64,000 bases of DNA from the NCBI RefSeq assembly GCF_003046625.1, contig NZ_QAAD01000001.1, positions 1 to 64,000 of the forward strand. The letters are read 5' to 3'. The position numbers and the translations under genes are program-made. This document shows, in pieces, positions 18,398-26,384 of this stretch. Origin of the DNA: Mangrovibacterium marinum (GTDB lineage Bacteria > Bacteroidota > Bacteroidia > Bacteroidales > Prolixibacteraceae). Position 1 is the first letter of the stretch; each line of letters starts with the position of its first letter. The notes beneath the pieces are model-generated. The model was given only the letters and a program-made list of their open reading frames with translations. It ran no database searches and was not told the DNA's origin.

Positions 18398-18936
18398 TTC
18401 CTTAATTCAATCGTTAATTTGTTAGCTCAATCGAATTTGCTCCGGCGGCAAGCGTTTCGATTTTCAAACCGGCCGAAGCAAAAAATATGAAATAAACCCG
18501 CGAATATTTCACCCGTCAAAATTAGATCTTTTTTAGTATAAGCTCCATTGCGACACGCATTTTATGCCCAAAAACAAGTCATTTTTGATGTCCCCCCCGA
18601 AACGAACAGACCCTCTGTCCCAAAAACTCCGTGCTGCCCAACAGTTGTCAGCTAACAGGAAGCTATCAATACCAATCATCCGTTTTTTCTGTAAGAATCA
18701 TCACAAGGCCCTCATCGTGTTTTGAACGACAACCCGACAACCACGACAACAAGACAACCTGATAACCTGATAACTTGCGACAACCACGACAACTCGCTCC
18801 CCGGAATCATCAGTTTTCGTCACCACTTCGGTACGCACAGGCCTCGGCCGATTGTTTGATCTGACATTTTTTAATAATTTAGGCTTAAGCTAATTTTAAT
18901 ACCTTCGCATAAAGAATGTATACGAAACCGGGAAAT
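18398..18936. other. Divergent control region between GSIII and the GS-like gene
   Basis: This 539-bp gap must hold promoters for both divergent genes. TACCTTCG at 18900-18907 is a -7-like box for the rightward gene. The leftward box is not clear to me. A GACAAC cluster fills 18728-18793. I see no ORF. Confidence 0.5.
18728..18793. repeat. GACAAC/GATAAC hexamer cluster
   Basis: Eight hexamers (six GACAAC, two GATAAC) start every 8-10 bp across 66 bp, between two divergent glutamine-synthetase-family genes. It resembles the cluster at 10819-10904 in unit and period but not in exact sequence, so it is not a simple copy. Confidence 0.7.
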
Positions 18937-20289
18937 ATGGGAAAACAAGAAATTGTAGGAAGGCTGGAGGAAGCCGGACATCGAAAAATAAAATTTGCCG
19001 TTTGCGATATCGACGGAATCCTTCGTTCGAAAATACTGTTGATTGAAAAATTCATTGAAATATCGCGAAAAAGCACCGGCTTTTGCGATGTGGTTTTTGG
19101 CTGGGACTCGAACGATGCCTGCTACGACAATGTTGAAATGACCGGCTGGCACACGGGCTATCCCGATAAGAAAGCCCACCTGGATTTCACAACCTTTCGC
19201 CATGTTCCGTGGGATAACGACATCCCCTATTTTCTGGGTGATTTTGAAAATGAAAGCGATGTTCCGGCCTGTCCGCGAAGCTTGCTGAAGAAAATCCGCC
19301 AACAGGCTGCACAGATCGGCTTTAAAGCTGTTTTTGCTCAGGAATTTGAATGGTTCAACTTTATTGGCACGCCCAGCGAAGTTGATGCCTCCGGCTACCG
19401 CAACTTACAACCCCTGACCCCCGGCATGTTTGGCTATTCACAGCTACGGCCGAACCTGCATAAAGCTTATTTCAACGATCTGTTCGACCTGCTGTATCAG
19501 TTCGACATTCCGCTGGAATCCTTGCACACCGAAACCGGCCCGGGCGTGTATGAGGCCGCCATTCGTTACGATGAAGTTTTGGCTGCCGCCGATAAGGCCA
19601 CCCTTTTTAAAACAGCGGTCAAAGAAATTGCCTACCAACACGGCATCATGGCCAGTTTTATGGCCAAGTGGAACGAGGAACTTCCCGGCTGCAGCGGACA
19701 CCTGCACCAAAGCCTGTGGAACCCCGATCAAACGGAAAACCTCTTCTACTCGGGTGATCCTCAAAAGCCCATGAGTGCCATCATGGAGAGCTACCTGGCC
19801 GGCATCCTGCACTGTTTACCTTGGGTGCTGCCGCTTTACGCGCCCACCATCAACAGCTACAAACGCTTGCGCGACGGAGCCTGGGCGCCCACCACGGTAA
19901 CCTGGGGATACGACAACCGCACAACAGCTGTCCGGGTGCTGAACGGCGACCCCAAAGCCACCCGGCTGGAAATGCGCGTTGCCGGTTCGGACACCAACCC
20001 CTACCTGGCCATGGCTGCCTCGCTGGCCTCGGGACTCTACGGCATCAAAAATGAACTGAAGCTCGACAGCCCCGCCATCGTCGGCAATGCATACACCAAC
20101 AGCACGGCCACCAAGCTACCATCCAATCTGTGGCAAGCAACGCAACAGATGGCTCAATCGGAAGTTGCCAACGAAATTTTGGGCGAAGCCTTCGTTCAGC
20201 ACTTTGCCAAAACCCGGGAATGGGAGTGGCGCCAATTCGGCAAAGCGGTTACCGACTGGGAGCTCAAACGCTACTTCGAGATTATCTGA
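18937..20289 (+). CDS. Glutamine synthetase family protein (GSI-like ligase of unknown substrate)
   Basis: About 450 residues with a GSI-type C-terminal catalytic domain: FAQEFEWFNF and ESLHTETGPGVYEAAI (metal-ligand Glu), PGCSGHLHQSLWN (His and nucleotide loop), NSYKRLRDGAWAPTTVTWGYDNRTTAVRV and RLEMRVAGSDTNPYLA (Arg and Glu of the active site). The N-terminal beta-grasp part is divergent. Such GSI-like proteins often gamma-glutamylate amines instead of ammonia, and the substrate is unknown here. A -7-like box at 18900 leaves almost no leader for the ATG at 18916, so 18937 (MGKQEIVG) is preferred. It leads a three-gene unit with a kinase and a HAD protein. Confidence 0.88.
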   Translation: MGKQEIVGRLEEAGHRKIKFAVCDIDGILRSKILLIEKFIEISRKSTGFCDVVFGWDSNDACYDNVEMTGWHTGYPDKKAHLDFTTFRHVPWDNDIPYFLGDFENESDVPACPRSLLKKIRQQAAQIGFKAVFAQEFEWFNFIGTPSEVDASGYRNLQPLTPGMFGYSQLRPNLHKAYFNDLFDLLYQFDIPLESLHTETGPGVYEAAIRYDEVLAAADKATLFKTAVKEIAYQHGIMASFMAKWNEELPGCSGHLHQSLWNPDQTENLFYSGDPQKPMSAIMESYLAGILHCLPWVLPLYAPTINSYKRLRDGAWAPTTVTWGYDNRTTAVRVLNGDPKATRLEMRVAGSDTNPYLAMAASLASGLYGIKNELKLDSPAIVGNAYTNSTATKLPSNLWQATQQMAQSEVANEILGEAFVQHFAKTREWEWRQFGKAVTDWELKRYFEII

Positions 20290-20328
20290 CAGAACAAGCT
20301 GTAAACGCAAAAAAACACACACGATATA

Positions 20329-21372
20329 ATGGAACAACTGGACAATTACCATATCATCAGGCAAGCCTGGAAAGAATTTGACGATCGCCACGAGATCAAG
20401 GGCATCTATGATGTTAGTGCCCATGTGTCGACCAACTCGGTCTACAAAGTTTCGTTTTACGACCGCCAGCCGGTGTTTGCCAAACTATCGGACTACGGGC
20501 GGTTCGAAGATTTTAAGGAAGATCACATTATCATCAACAACCTGGCCAACAACCTCGAAATTCCTTACGAAACCTTCCTGGCCCAATCGTTGGTCAAACG
20601 CAACGATCTGTATATTTACCGGTACTTCTCGCAAGATCATTGCGCCTGGGTTGTTTTCTACAATCCAATTAAGGTGAAAAGCAAGCTGCCCCGCCGACTC
20701 GAAGATAAGCACGTTAAAAAGATGGGCCGTGAGCTGGCTCGCTTCCACAAAGCCTGTTACAACATCAGCGCGCAGCTCCCGATCGCCTCCAAAAGCGTGG
20801 TTACCGACATTCATGCACTGATGAAAACAATCCGGAAGGATAAATTTTGTGCCTCGCCCGAAAACAAAGATCTGATTCTGGAGCAATGCGATATCTTTCT
20901 GAAAAACGCCGACCATTACAACTATATGACCGAGATCGACATCATCCCGGTTTTTGTCGACTGGAACATTGGTAACTTCTCGGTCACCCCCGACGGGAAG
21001 TTCTATTCCCGCTGGGACTACGACTGGTTTCGGATGTCGACCCGGGTCATGGACTTTTACTTTTTCAGCCGCGTATGCTCCGACATTGGCGACCGCACGG
21101 TTTTCAGCTACGTGATCGATACGCTTACTGAAGATCGTTTTATCATGTTTCTAAAGGAATACCATAAAATTTACCCGCTCACCGAACCCGAAGTTCGGTT
21201 AATAAAAGAGTGTTATCGCTTTTTTATCTTAAATTACGTCATCAAAGACGGCAATTACTTTTTCAGATCCTCGTATGCCCGCAAGCTGCAAAAAGAAGCT
21301 TACGAAGCCTACATTCCTGCCATCAACCGAAATTTTGATGCTGACAAAATATTACGCGCCTTAAAACTCTAA
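20329..21372 (+). CDS. APH/choline-kinase-fold phosphotransferase
   Basis: 347 residues with the aminoglycoside-phosphotransferase/protein-kinase-like fold. The catalytic loop reads FVDWNIGNFSV (Asp211, Asn216; compare HGDxxxxN), and the metal-binding segment is RWDYDWFRMS (Asp230 in the DFG-like place). An N-lobe beta-sheet carries VYKVSFYDRQPVFAKL, where the Lys probably contacts ATP. It should phosphorylate a small alcohol or amine. It lies 39 bp after the GS-like gene and 2 bp before the HAD gene, so the three are almost certainly one operon. The substrate is unknown; an antibiotic resistance role is unlikely given the context. Confidence 0.82.
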   Translation: MEQLDNYHIIRQAWKEFDDRHEIKGIYDVSAHVSTNSVYKVSFYDRQPVFAKLSDYGRFEDFKEDHIIINNLANNLEIPYETFLAQSLVKRNDLYIYRYFSQDHCAWVVFYNPIKVKSKLPRRLEDKHVKKMGRELARFHKACYNISAQLPIASKSVVTDIHALMKTIRKDKFCASPENKDLILEQCDIFLKNADHYNYMTEIDIIPVFVDWNIGNFSVTPDGKFYSRWDYDWFRMSTRVMDFYFFSRVCSDIGDRTVFSYVIDTLTEDRFIMFLKEYHKIYPLTEPEVRLIKECYRFFILNYVIKDGNYFFRSSYARKLQKEAYEAYIPAINRNFDADKILRALKL

Positions 21373-21374
21373 TT

Positions 21375-22223
21375 ATGAAGACAAAAGATTTCAGAACTGT
21401 AGCCCTCAAATACAAAACCATCTTTTTTGATGCCTTTGGTGTGTTGAAAAACCATAAAGGGGTCATTCCGGGAATTGAGCGCACCTTCGATTTTCTGGAC
21501 GAGCATGGCATCAACTATTTCGTGGTTACCAACGACTCGTCGCGGGGTCCTTCGGGGCTGGCCAACGGATACATCCGCCGGGGCATCAAAAGCATCACTC
21601 CCGACAAAATCATCTCCTCGGGGATGCTGGCGCACGACTGGCTGAAGCTGAAAATAAAAAAAGGCACCGTGGCTTACCTGGGCACAGGCGACTCGGCGCA
21701 CTATATTGAAACCGCCGGGCTGGAAACGCTTCCCATTCGCGAGGTTGATTTGGAGGATATTGACCACATTAAATGCCTGGTATTTCTGGATGATGAAGGT
21801 TTTGACTGGAACCAGGACATCAACCGGGTGATTAACCTGCTCCGAAAACGAAATATGCCGGTGGTCGTTGCCAATACCGACATCCACTACCCCGTGAGCA
21901 AGAACGACGTGGCTGTGGCTATCGGAGGGATCTCGGACCTGATTGAGGAAGTGCTGGGCAAAAGCTTTATCCGTTTCGGAAAGCCCGACGCCCAGATGTT
22001 TATGTTTGCCTACGAAAAGGCCTGCGAAATTAAACCCGTCAAACGAAACGAGATCCTGATGGTAGGCGACACACTCTATACCGACATTATCGGCGGAAAC
22101 AAATTTGGCGTGGATACGGCGCTGGTGCTATCCGGAAACACGCTTCCGGAAATGGCAAAAATCCGAATTACCAGCTCGGGGATTATCCCCAACTATATCT
22201 GCGACTCGGTTGTGATCAGCTAG
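21375..22223 (+). CDS. HAD superfamily class IIA (NagD-like) protein with altered motif I
   Basis: 282 residues with the four HAD motifs and a class IIA cap. Motif I is FFDAFGVL (nucleophile Asp19), motif II VVTNDSS, motif III GKPDAQMF, and motif IV MVGDTLYTDIIG. Most HAD phosphatases have Asp two residues after the nucleophile; here it is Phe21, so normal acid/base phosphatase chemistry may be changed. Related class IIA proteins with DxWGV exist. It follows the kinase by 2 bp. Its TAG stop shares the tetramer CTAG (22220-22223) with the stop of the convergent aminotransferase gene. Confidence 0.88.
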   Translation: MKTKDFRTVALKYKTIFFDAFGVLKNHKGVIPGIERTFDFLDEHGINYFVVTNDSSRGPSGLANGYIRRGIKSITPDKIISSGMLAHDWLKLKIKKGTVAYLGTGDSAHYIETAGLETLPIREVDLEDIDHIKCLVFLDDEGFDWNQDINRVINLLRKRNMPVVVANTDIHYPVSKNDVAVAIGGISDLIEEVLGKSFIRFGKPDAQMFMFAYEKACEIKPVKRNEILMVGDTLYTDIIGGNKFGVDTALVLSGNTLPEMAKIRITSSGIIPNYICDSVVIS

Positions 22224-23356
22224 CCTTTAGGGCTGGCTTCATAATCGCGCCGTATTTCAGCGAGCGCTTTCACCAGGCGTTCGTCATTGCGCTCGCCCTG
22301 CGACGCTACGCGGATGTGAAAATCGTCGAGCCCTATTTTGTTTGAACAATCCCGCACGTAAAGGCCGTAATCTTCGAGCAGGCGCATTTGCAGTGCCCGT
22401 GCACTTAGGGAATAATCGATCCGAATCAGGATAAAATTACTTCCTGTTGGGTAGATTTTATAGCCATCAAGCACCTTCAGCTTCCGGTACAGCAGCTGTA
22501 CGTCGGCCACTACGCGCCGCACCGAGTCCTGGTATTCGGCATCGGTTCGCGGCAACATCAGCAAGAAATATTCGGCAATGGTGTTAATATTCCAGATTGG
22601 CAGCAACTGCCCCAAACGGCTCACAAAATCGGGGTTTGCCGTGCAACAATAGCCGAGCCGCAAACCGGGAACACCACAATGCTTGCTCATACTACGCACC
22701 ACTATTACGTTTTGAAACGCTTCCAAAAATGGCATGATCGAGGGCTGTTCCACCCCGCTAAAATCAATGAAAGACTCATCCAGCAGAACGACCTTCAGGT
22801 GTGCCATCCTTGTCAAAAAGGCTTTCAGCTCGTCCAACGCAATAAACTGCCCGGTGGGGTTCCCTGGATTGATAATCAAGGCTGATGAAATTTGCTGTTG
22901 ATCAATCCAATCGCCGAACGCATTCAGATCGAGATCATAATTCTGATCCTCCGGCAGCTGAAACAAACGTGCTGCCGCCGGCTTCCGGAGCTTCTCGAGG
23001 TACTCGCTGAAGGTGGGAACAGGAATGGCTATATCGTCGATCAGCTCCTGTTCAATCAGGGTAATCAGCTCGGTTGCACCATTTCCCAGGATCAGAAAGT
23101 CGGGATTGATATGCAGAACTTCAGCCAGCTGCTCCCGAGCCAGACGCGGGTTGCTGGACGGGTATGCCTTGATAATCTCCGGAATCTTGGCCAGCAGCTC
23201 ACGCATCATTTCCGGAGTTGGATAATACGGGTTGGCTATAAAACAGAAATCAACCACCTGCGGAACAAATTCTTCGCCAACAATGTCCACCAAAGCGGGC
23301 GAGTGTGTTGTTTCCAGAAACAGTTCTTTCTTTACCGGGAATTTGCGCTGAGTCAT
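22220..23356 (-). CDS. PLP-dependent aminotransferase, HisC/CobD-like
   Basis: 378 residues of fold-type I class II aminotransferase, nearest in look to histidinol-phosphate aminotransferase and threonine-phosphate decarboxylase (CobD). Visible features: GNGATELI (cofactor phosphate), NPGNPTGQF, LLDESFIDF (PLP Asp), RSMSKHCGVPGLRLGY (Schiff-base Lys225) and a C-terminal FHIRVASQ with the substrate-carboxylate Arg. Both HisC and CobD act on phosphorylated substrates, which fits a kinase and a HAD protein next door. It converges on that operon with stops overlapping by four bases, so it has its own promoter. No other his or cob genes are nearby. Confidence 0.85.
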   Translation of the reverse strand: MTQRKFPVKKELFLETTHSPALVDIVGEEFVPQVVDFCFIANPYYPTPEMMRELLAKIPEIIKAYPSSNPRLAREQLAEVLHINPDFLILGNGATELITLIEQELIDDIAIPVPTFSEYLEKLRKPAAARLFQLPEDQNYDLDLNAFGDWIDQQQISSALIINPGNPTGQFIALDELKAFLTRMAHLKVVLLDESFIDFSGVEQPSIMPFLEAFQNVIVVRSMSKHCGVPGLRLGYCCTANPDFVSRLGQLLPIWNINTIAEYFLLMLPRTDAEYQDSVRRVVADVQLLYRKLKVLDGYKIYPTGSNFILIRIDYSLSARALQMRLLEDYGLYVRDCSNKIGLDDFHIRVASQGERNDERLVKALAEIRRDYEASPKG

Positions 23357-23600
23357 CGTTCAAAAGTTTGGGCAAAAATAAACATTATTAGTAGGGGCAC
23401 AATAGATCGTTCGATTTTCAGATTTTAGACTATCAGCCATCTATAATACCTTAAATTAAAGCACTCTGAAAATATCCAATAAACGCACACACCCCGAAAC
23501 ACCACGCTATTATAACGATTCAACGAACCATTCTGTCAAAAAACCTTCCTGGTTCCGGGGACTCACCACCAAGGATGAAAGGTCACCTATTCTTCGACGA

Positions 23601-23704
23601 TGCTGTTGTCATTGTTGTCAAAAGTTGCCGGGTTGTCGTTCCACTTCTAATCAAAACCAGTTATTGGACATGGCTCCTTAGTGTCTTTGCGTGGTAGACT
23701 TTCA
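23601..23704. repeat. GTTGTC-cluster plus GACTTTCA cassette, copy 1
   Basis: Order along the plus strand: GTTGTC hexamers, TCTAATCAAAACCAGTTATTGG, CTTAGTGTCTTTGCGTGGTA, GACTTTCA, A-rich run. The same order is found at 33691-33794, 62351-62458 and 62961-63059. Confidence 0.75.
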
Positions 23705-23862
23705 AAAACAAAAAAAACAGATGATTCGGAGGGAATCACCAACTGGAATGAGAGACGGTTGTTGAATTGTTGAGGGATATTGAATTGTTGAACCGCTGAT
23801 TGGGGCTGCTTCGAAACAACAAATACCTTTGCGACTCGGCGTCTTGGCGTTCATCGACTTTC

Positions 23863-23895
23863 AAAAAAAAGAGCCGCCCAAAATGCGGGCAGCTC
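23863..23895 (-). terminator. Terminator of the type II glutamine synthetase gene
   Basis: On the minus strand GAGCTGCCC pairs with GGGCGGCTC (one mismatch), followed by eight T and then TGAAAGTC. It begins 26 bp after the stop. Confidence 0.85.
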
Positions 23896-23920
23896 CTTCT
23901 CAATATTATAATCAGGTGAA

Positions 23921-24934
23921 TTATACGATTGCTTTTTTCGTTGTGCTGATAATCACCGCAGCGATTTTGTATGGGTCACCGTTTGAAGCAGGACGACGGT
24001 CTTCCAAACGACCTTTCCAGCCATCTTCAACAGTACCTACCGGGATACGGATTGAAGAACCACGGTCAGATACACCATAGCTGAAGTCAGTGATAGCAGC
24101 CGTTTCGTGCTTACCAGTCAAACGTTGGTCGTTACCGGCACCGTAAACAGAAATGTGCTCTTCGATGTGCTTACCGAATTCTTCGCAAATTGCTTCGAAT
24201 ACTTTTTTGTCGCCACAAGTACGCATCAAACCATTCGAGAAGTTAGCGTGCATACCTGAACCGTTCCAGTCTAAGTCTTTACCCAGTGGTTTCGGATGCC
24301 AGTCTACATAAACACCATATTTTTCACAAACTTTTTCCAGGAAGTAACGAGCTACCCAAATTTGGTCACCAGCATCGTGTGCACCTTTGGCAAAAATTTG
24401 GAACTCCCACTGTCCGGCAGCCACCTCAGCATTGATCCCTTCAACGTTCAAACCAGCTTCCAAACAAACATCGAAATGTTCTTCAACGATATCGCGACCG
24501 AAAGCAGCTTTAGCACCTACACCGCAATAGTAAGGTCCCTGAGGAGCCGGGTAACCGTTAACCGGGAAGCCCAATGGCAGTTTAGTATCCATATCCATCA
24601 GGAAATATTCCTGTTCGAACCCGAACCAGAAGTCATCATCATCAGCTTCGATTGTCGCACGACCGTTTGAAGCGTGAGGAGTACCGTCTGCGTTCAACAC
24701 TTCAGTCATCACAACATAAGCATTTTTGCGTGTTGGGTCAGGATATAAAGCAACTGGTTTCAACAAACAGTCAGAAGAACCACCTTCAGCTTGTTGAGTA
24801 GAAGAACCATCGAAGGCCCAAATTGGACAATCTTCCAATTTACCGCTGAAGTTCTCTGCAATTCTTGTTTTTGCTCTTAAACCTTGGGTTGGTTGGTATC
24901 CATCCAACCAAATGTACTCCAATTTCGTTTTCAT
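23921..24934 (-). CDS. glnII: Glutamine synthetase type II (eukaryotic-like)
   Basis: This 337-residue GSII (beta-grasp N-domain EYIWLDGYQPTQGLRAKTRI, then the catalytic domain) makes glutamine from glutamate, ammonia and ATP. Catalytic segments: WAFDGSSTQQAEGGSSD, FGFEQEYFLMD, VEGINAEVAAGQWEFQI, DWNGSGMHANFSN (nucleotide) and GNDQRLTGKHETA, RGSSIRIPVGT (Arg). The length is typical for short GSII. It is monocistronic with its own terminator. It is the third GS-family gene in 9 kb. Confidence 0.97.
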   Translation of the reverse strand: MKTKLEYIWLDGYQPTQGLRAKTRIAENFSGKLEDCPIWAFDGSSTQQAEGGSSDCLLKPVALYPDPTRKNAYVVMTEVLNADGTPHASNGRATIEADDDDFWFGFEQEYFLMDMDTKLPLGFPVNGYPAPQGPYYCGVGAKAAFGRDIVEEHFDVCLEAGLNVEGINAEVAAGQWEFQIFAKGAHDAGDQIWVARYFLEKVCEKYGVYVDWHPKPLGKDLDWNGSGMHANFSNGLMRTCGDKKVFEAICEEFGKHIEEHISVYGAGNDQRLTGKHETAAITDFSYGVSDRGSSIRIPVGTVEDGWKGRLEDRRPASNGDPYKIAAVIISTTKKAIV

Positions 24935-24983
24935 CGTGTTACAAATTATAAGTTAATGAATTGTTTTTCTCTGTATTTGTCGT

Positions 24984-25014
24984 CAAAAATAGAACAGAAT
25001 GACAAATTTATAAA
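24984..25014 (-). promoter_or_regulatory. Probable promoter of the type II glutamine synthetase gene
   Basis: On the minus strand TTTA (25011-25014), a 19-bp spacer and TATTTTTG (24984-24991) fit the Bacteroidetes TTTG-N19-TAnnTTTG pattern with one mismatch in the -33 box. The leader would be about 45 nt. Confidence 0.5.
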
Positions 25015-25360
25015 TTAAACACTAACTTGCGGACAAGAGTTAATGATAAATTCATATTAAAATTTGATTTTAAACTCCGCCTTTATTTTGACGGGGTATG
25101 GCCTCAAAAATATAAATTTATTCGGTACCTGACACGTCAAAAATCCGAGAGGGTCAAAATAATTTCTTCTTTTTCGGAGCAAACACCCCCGTTTCATCCC
25201 CCCTCTGCATTTCTAAAATAAGGCAAAAAACCGGGACTGCCAGATTCCGGGACGGTTAGCATCATTTTTCCGCCAATGTTTGCCAATGCAAATCCTTGTG
25301 TTTTCGGTGTTCGTAATAATTCAATATTTTTACCCGATAAACAAGAAGATAACGATCAAA

Positions 25361-25792
25361 TTGGCAAAACGCGAATCAAAGACAAAGAACAAAGGAGCTG
25401 CCGGCCATCATCGCAAAATGGGCGAAGAGTTTCTGGAACAGAACCGGCACAAAGAAGGTGTGATTGAAACAGCAAGTGGACTTCAGTATTTAATTGTTGA
25501 GCAAACCAACGGCGACAAACCGGATGAATGGTCTACAGTGCGGATTCACCAACGGGCCCAACTACTGGATGGCAAAATACTGGAAGACACTTACCGCCAG
25601 AACAAGCCCGACGAGGTGGCCCTGAACGAAATGATTGAAGGCTTGCAGGAAGGACTTCCCCTAATGAGCATTGGCAGCCGCTACAAGTTCTGGGTGCCGG
25701 CCGAACTGGCCTGGGGCCGCAAAGGAACATCGAACAAAATTCCGCCCTTTGCCGTACTGGCCTTCGACATTCGTCTGGTGGAGATCTGCTAG
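25361..25792 (+). CDS. FKBP-type peptidyl-prolyl cis-trans isomerase
   Basis: A Mip/Fkl-like FKBP fold that speeds prolyl isomerisation. The leader GEEFLEQNRHKEGVIETASGLQYLIVEQ is typical, and the domain ends IPPFAVLAFDIRLVEI. The usual FKBP residues are partly degenerate (VRIHQRAQLLDGKILEDTY replaces VxVHYxGxLxDGxxFDSS), so activity may be weak. The frame is open from an ATG at 25280, but its first 27 codons are hydrophobic and unlike the family. I prefer TTG at 25361 (LAKRESKTKNKG) or ATG at 25418 (MGEEFLEQ). No signal peptide is present from these starts, so it should be cytosolic. The start is unsettled. Confidence 0.78.
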   Translation: MAKRESKTKNKGAAGHHRKMGEEFLEQNRHKEGVIETASGLQYLIVEQTNGDKPDEWSTVRIHQRAQLLDGKILEDTYRQNKPDEVALNEMIEGLQEGLPLMSIGSRYKFWVPAELAWGRKGTSNKIPPFAVLAFDIRLVEIC

Positions 25793-26024
25793 CATCGTGA
25801 TGATAGTTATACAAAAGCCTTTGATGAGCCTTTAGCGTTGCAAAAAACGACCGAAAGGCTCGGGGTTTCTGTTGTCTTGTTGTCGTTGTTCTCCGAAGTT
25901 GTCGGGTTGTTGTTCCTAAAGCATCAAAGCCACTTGATGATTCGGTGGAGTGGCATCTGGGCATTCATCGACTTTCTCAGTAACACCTCAAGATTGAATG
26001 GCATAATCCCGGAGGGATAACATT

Positions 26025-26106
26025 TGGGTAGCTTTTAGCATTTCCGCGAGGATAATTCCGTCCCGTACGGGACGGTACATCCGTCGTGTCAACTTGCGTG
26101 CTACCC
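26025..26106. repeat. 82-bp inverted-repeat module, copy 2
   Basis: TGGGTAGC (26025-26032) and GCTACCC (26100-26106) flank the 18-bp perfect palindrome CCGTCCCGTACGGGACGG (26058-26075). The palindrome is identical to 15340-15357, while the arms between it and the ends differ in sequence but not much in length. Confidence 0.8.
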
Positions 26107-26147
26107 GAATTGAATGGCTAGCGCCATTGCTGAAAGCGTAAAAACCG

Positions 26148-26325
26148 TCCGGTAAGACAAAAGATCCGAATTGCGCAAAAGTAGGCGTGAAAACAGCCAG
26201 TTTTGGGGCAACTCTCATCAGCGCTGGTTTGCTACAAAAGAAGCCTGGCTACTGGTTGAAGCTGAACCGCTATTCAATACCTCCCCGATGCGGTTTGGAA
26301 ACCACATCACCCGAAGAGACTTTCA
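26148..26325. repeat. Partial palindromic element (outer part only)
   Basis: Matches the right-hand part of copies A and B: CCGTCCGGTAAGACAA, AAAAGATCCGAATTGCGCAAAAGTAGGCG (identical over about 28 bp to copy A; broken here for brevity of comparison into its core CAAAAGTA at 26177-26184), CCCCGATGCGGTTTGGAAACC, ACATCACCCGAAGAGACTTTCA. The small-ORF palindrome itself is missing and is replaced on the left by the 82-bp module. CAAAAGTA is TACTTTTG on the minus strand. Confidence 0.65.
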
Positions 26326-26328
26326 GAC

Positions 26329-26356
26329 AAAAAAAAGGCAGCCCTGTTGGACTACC
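26329..26356 (-). terminator. Terminator of serS
   Basis: On the minus strand GGTAGTCC-AACA-GGGCTGCC forms an 8-bp stem with two G-T pairs, followed by eight T and then GTCTGAAAGTC. It lies about 30 bp after the stop codon. Confidence 0.8.
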
Positions 26357-26384
26357 TTCCCTATTCTATCTATGCGGTGTATTT

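Larger units (their letters stand above)
23357..23920. other. 564-bp repeat-containing gap
   Basis: No believable gene. It contains an R2-type module (about 23538-23580), a GTTGTC cluster joined to the CTTAGTGTCTTTGCGTGGTA-GACTTTCA cassette (23601-23704), another partial R2 (about 23726-23750) and the glnII terminator preceded by GACTTTCA (23856-23863). Confidence 0.55.
25793..26384. other. 592-bp repeat-filled gap between convergent genes
   Basis: Contains a GTTGTC cluster (about 25873-25912), an 81-82 bp inverted-repeat module (26025-26106), a partial palindromic-element end (about 26148-26325) and the serS terminator. No believable gene is seen. Short frames at 25838, 26171 and 26187 run across repeats. 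Confidence 0.55.

Noticed and set aside
25027-25221. 64-codon frame between the GSII and FKBP genes
   Set aside because: It lies on the GSII promoter region, is AT-rich and has no family support.
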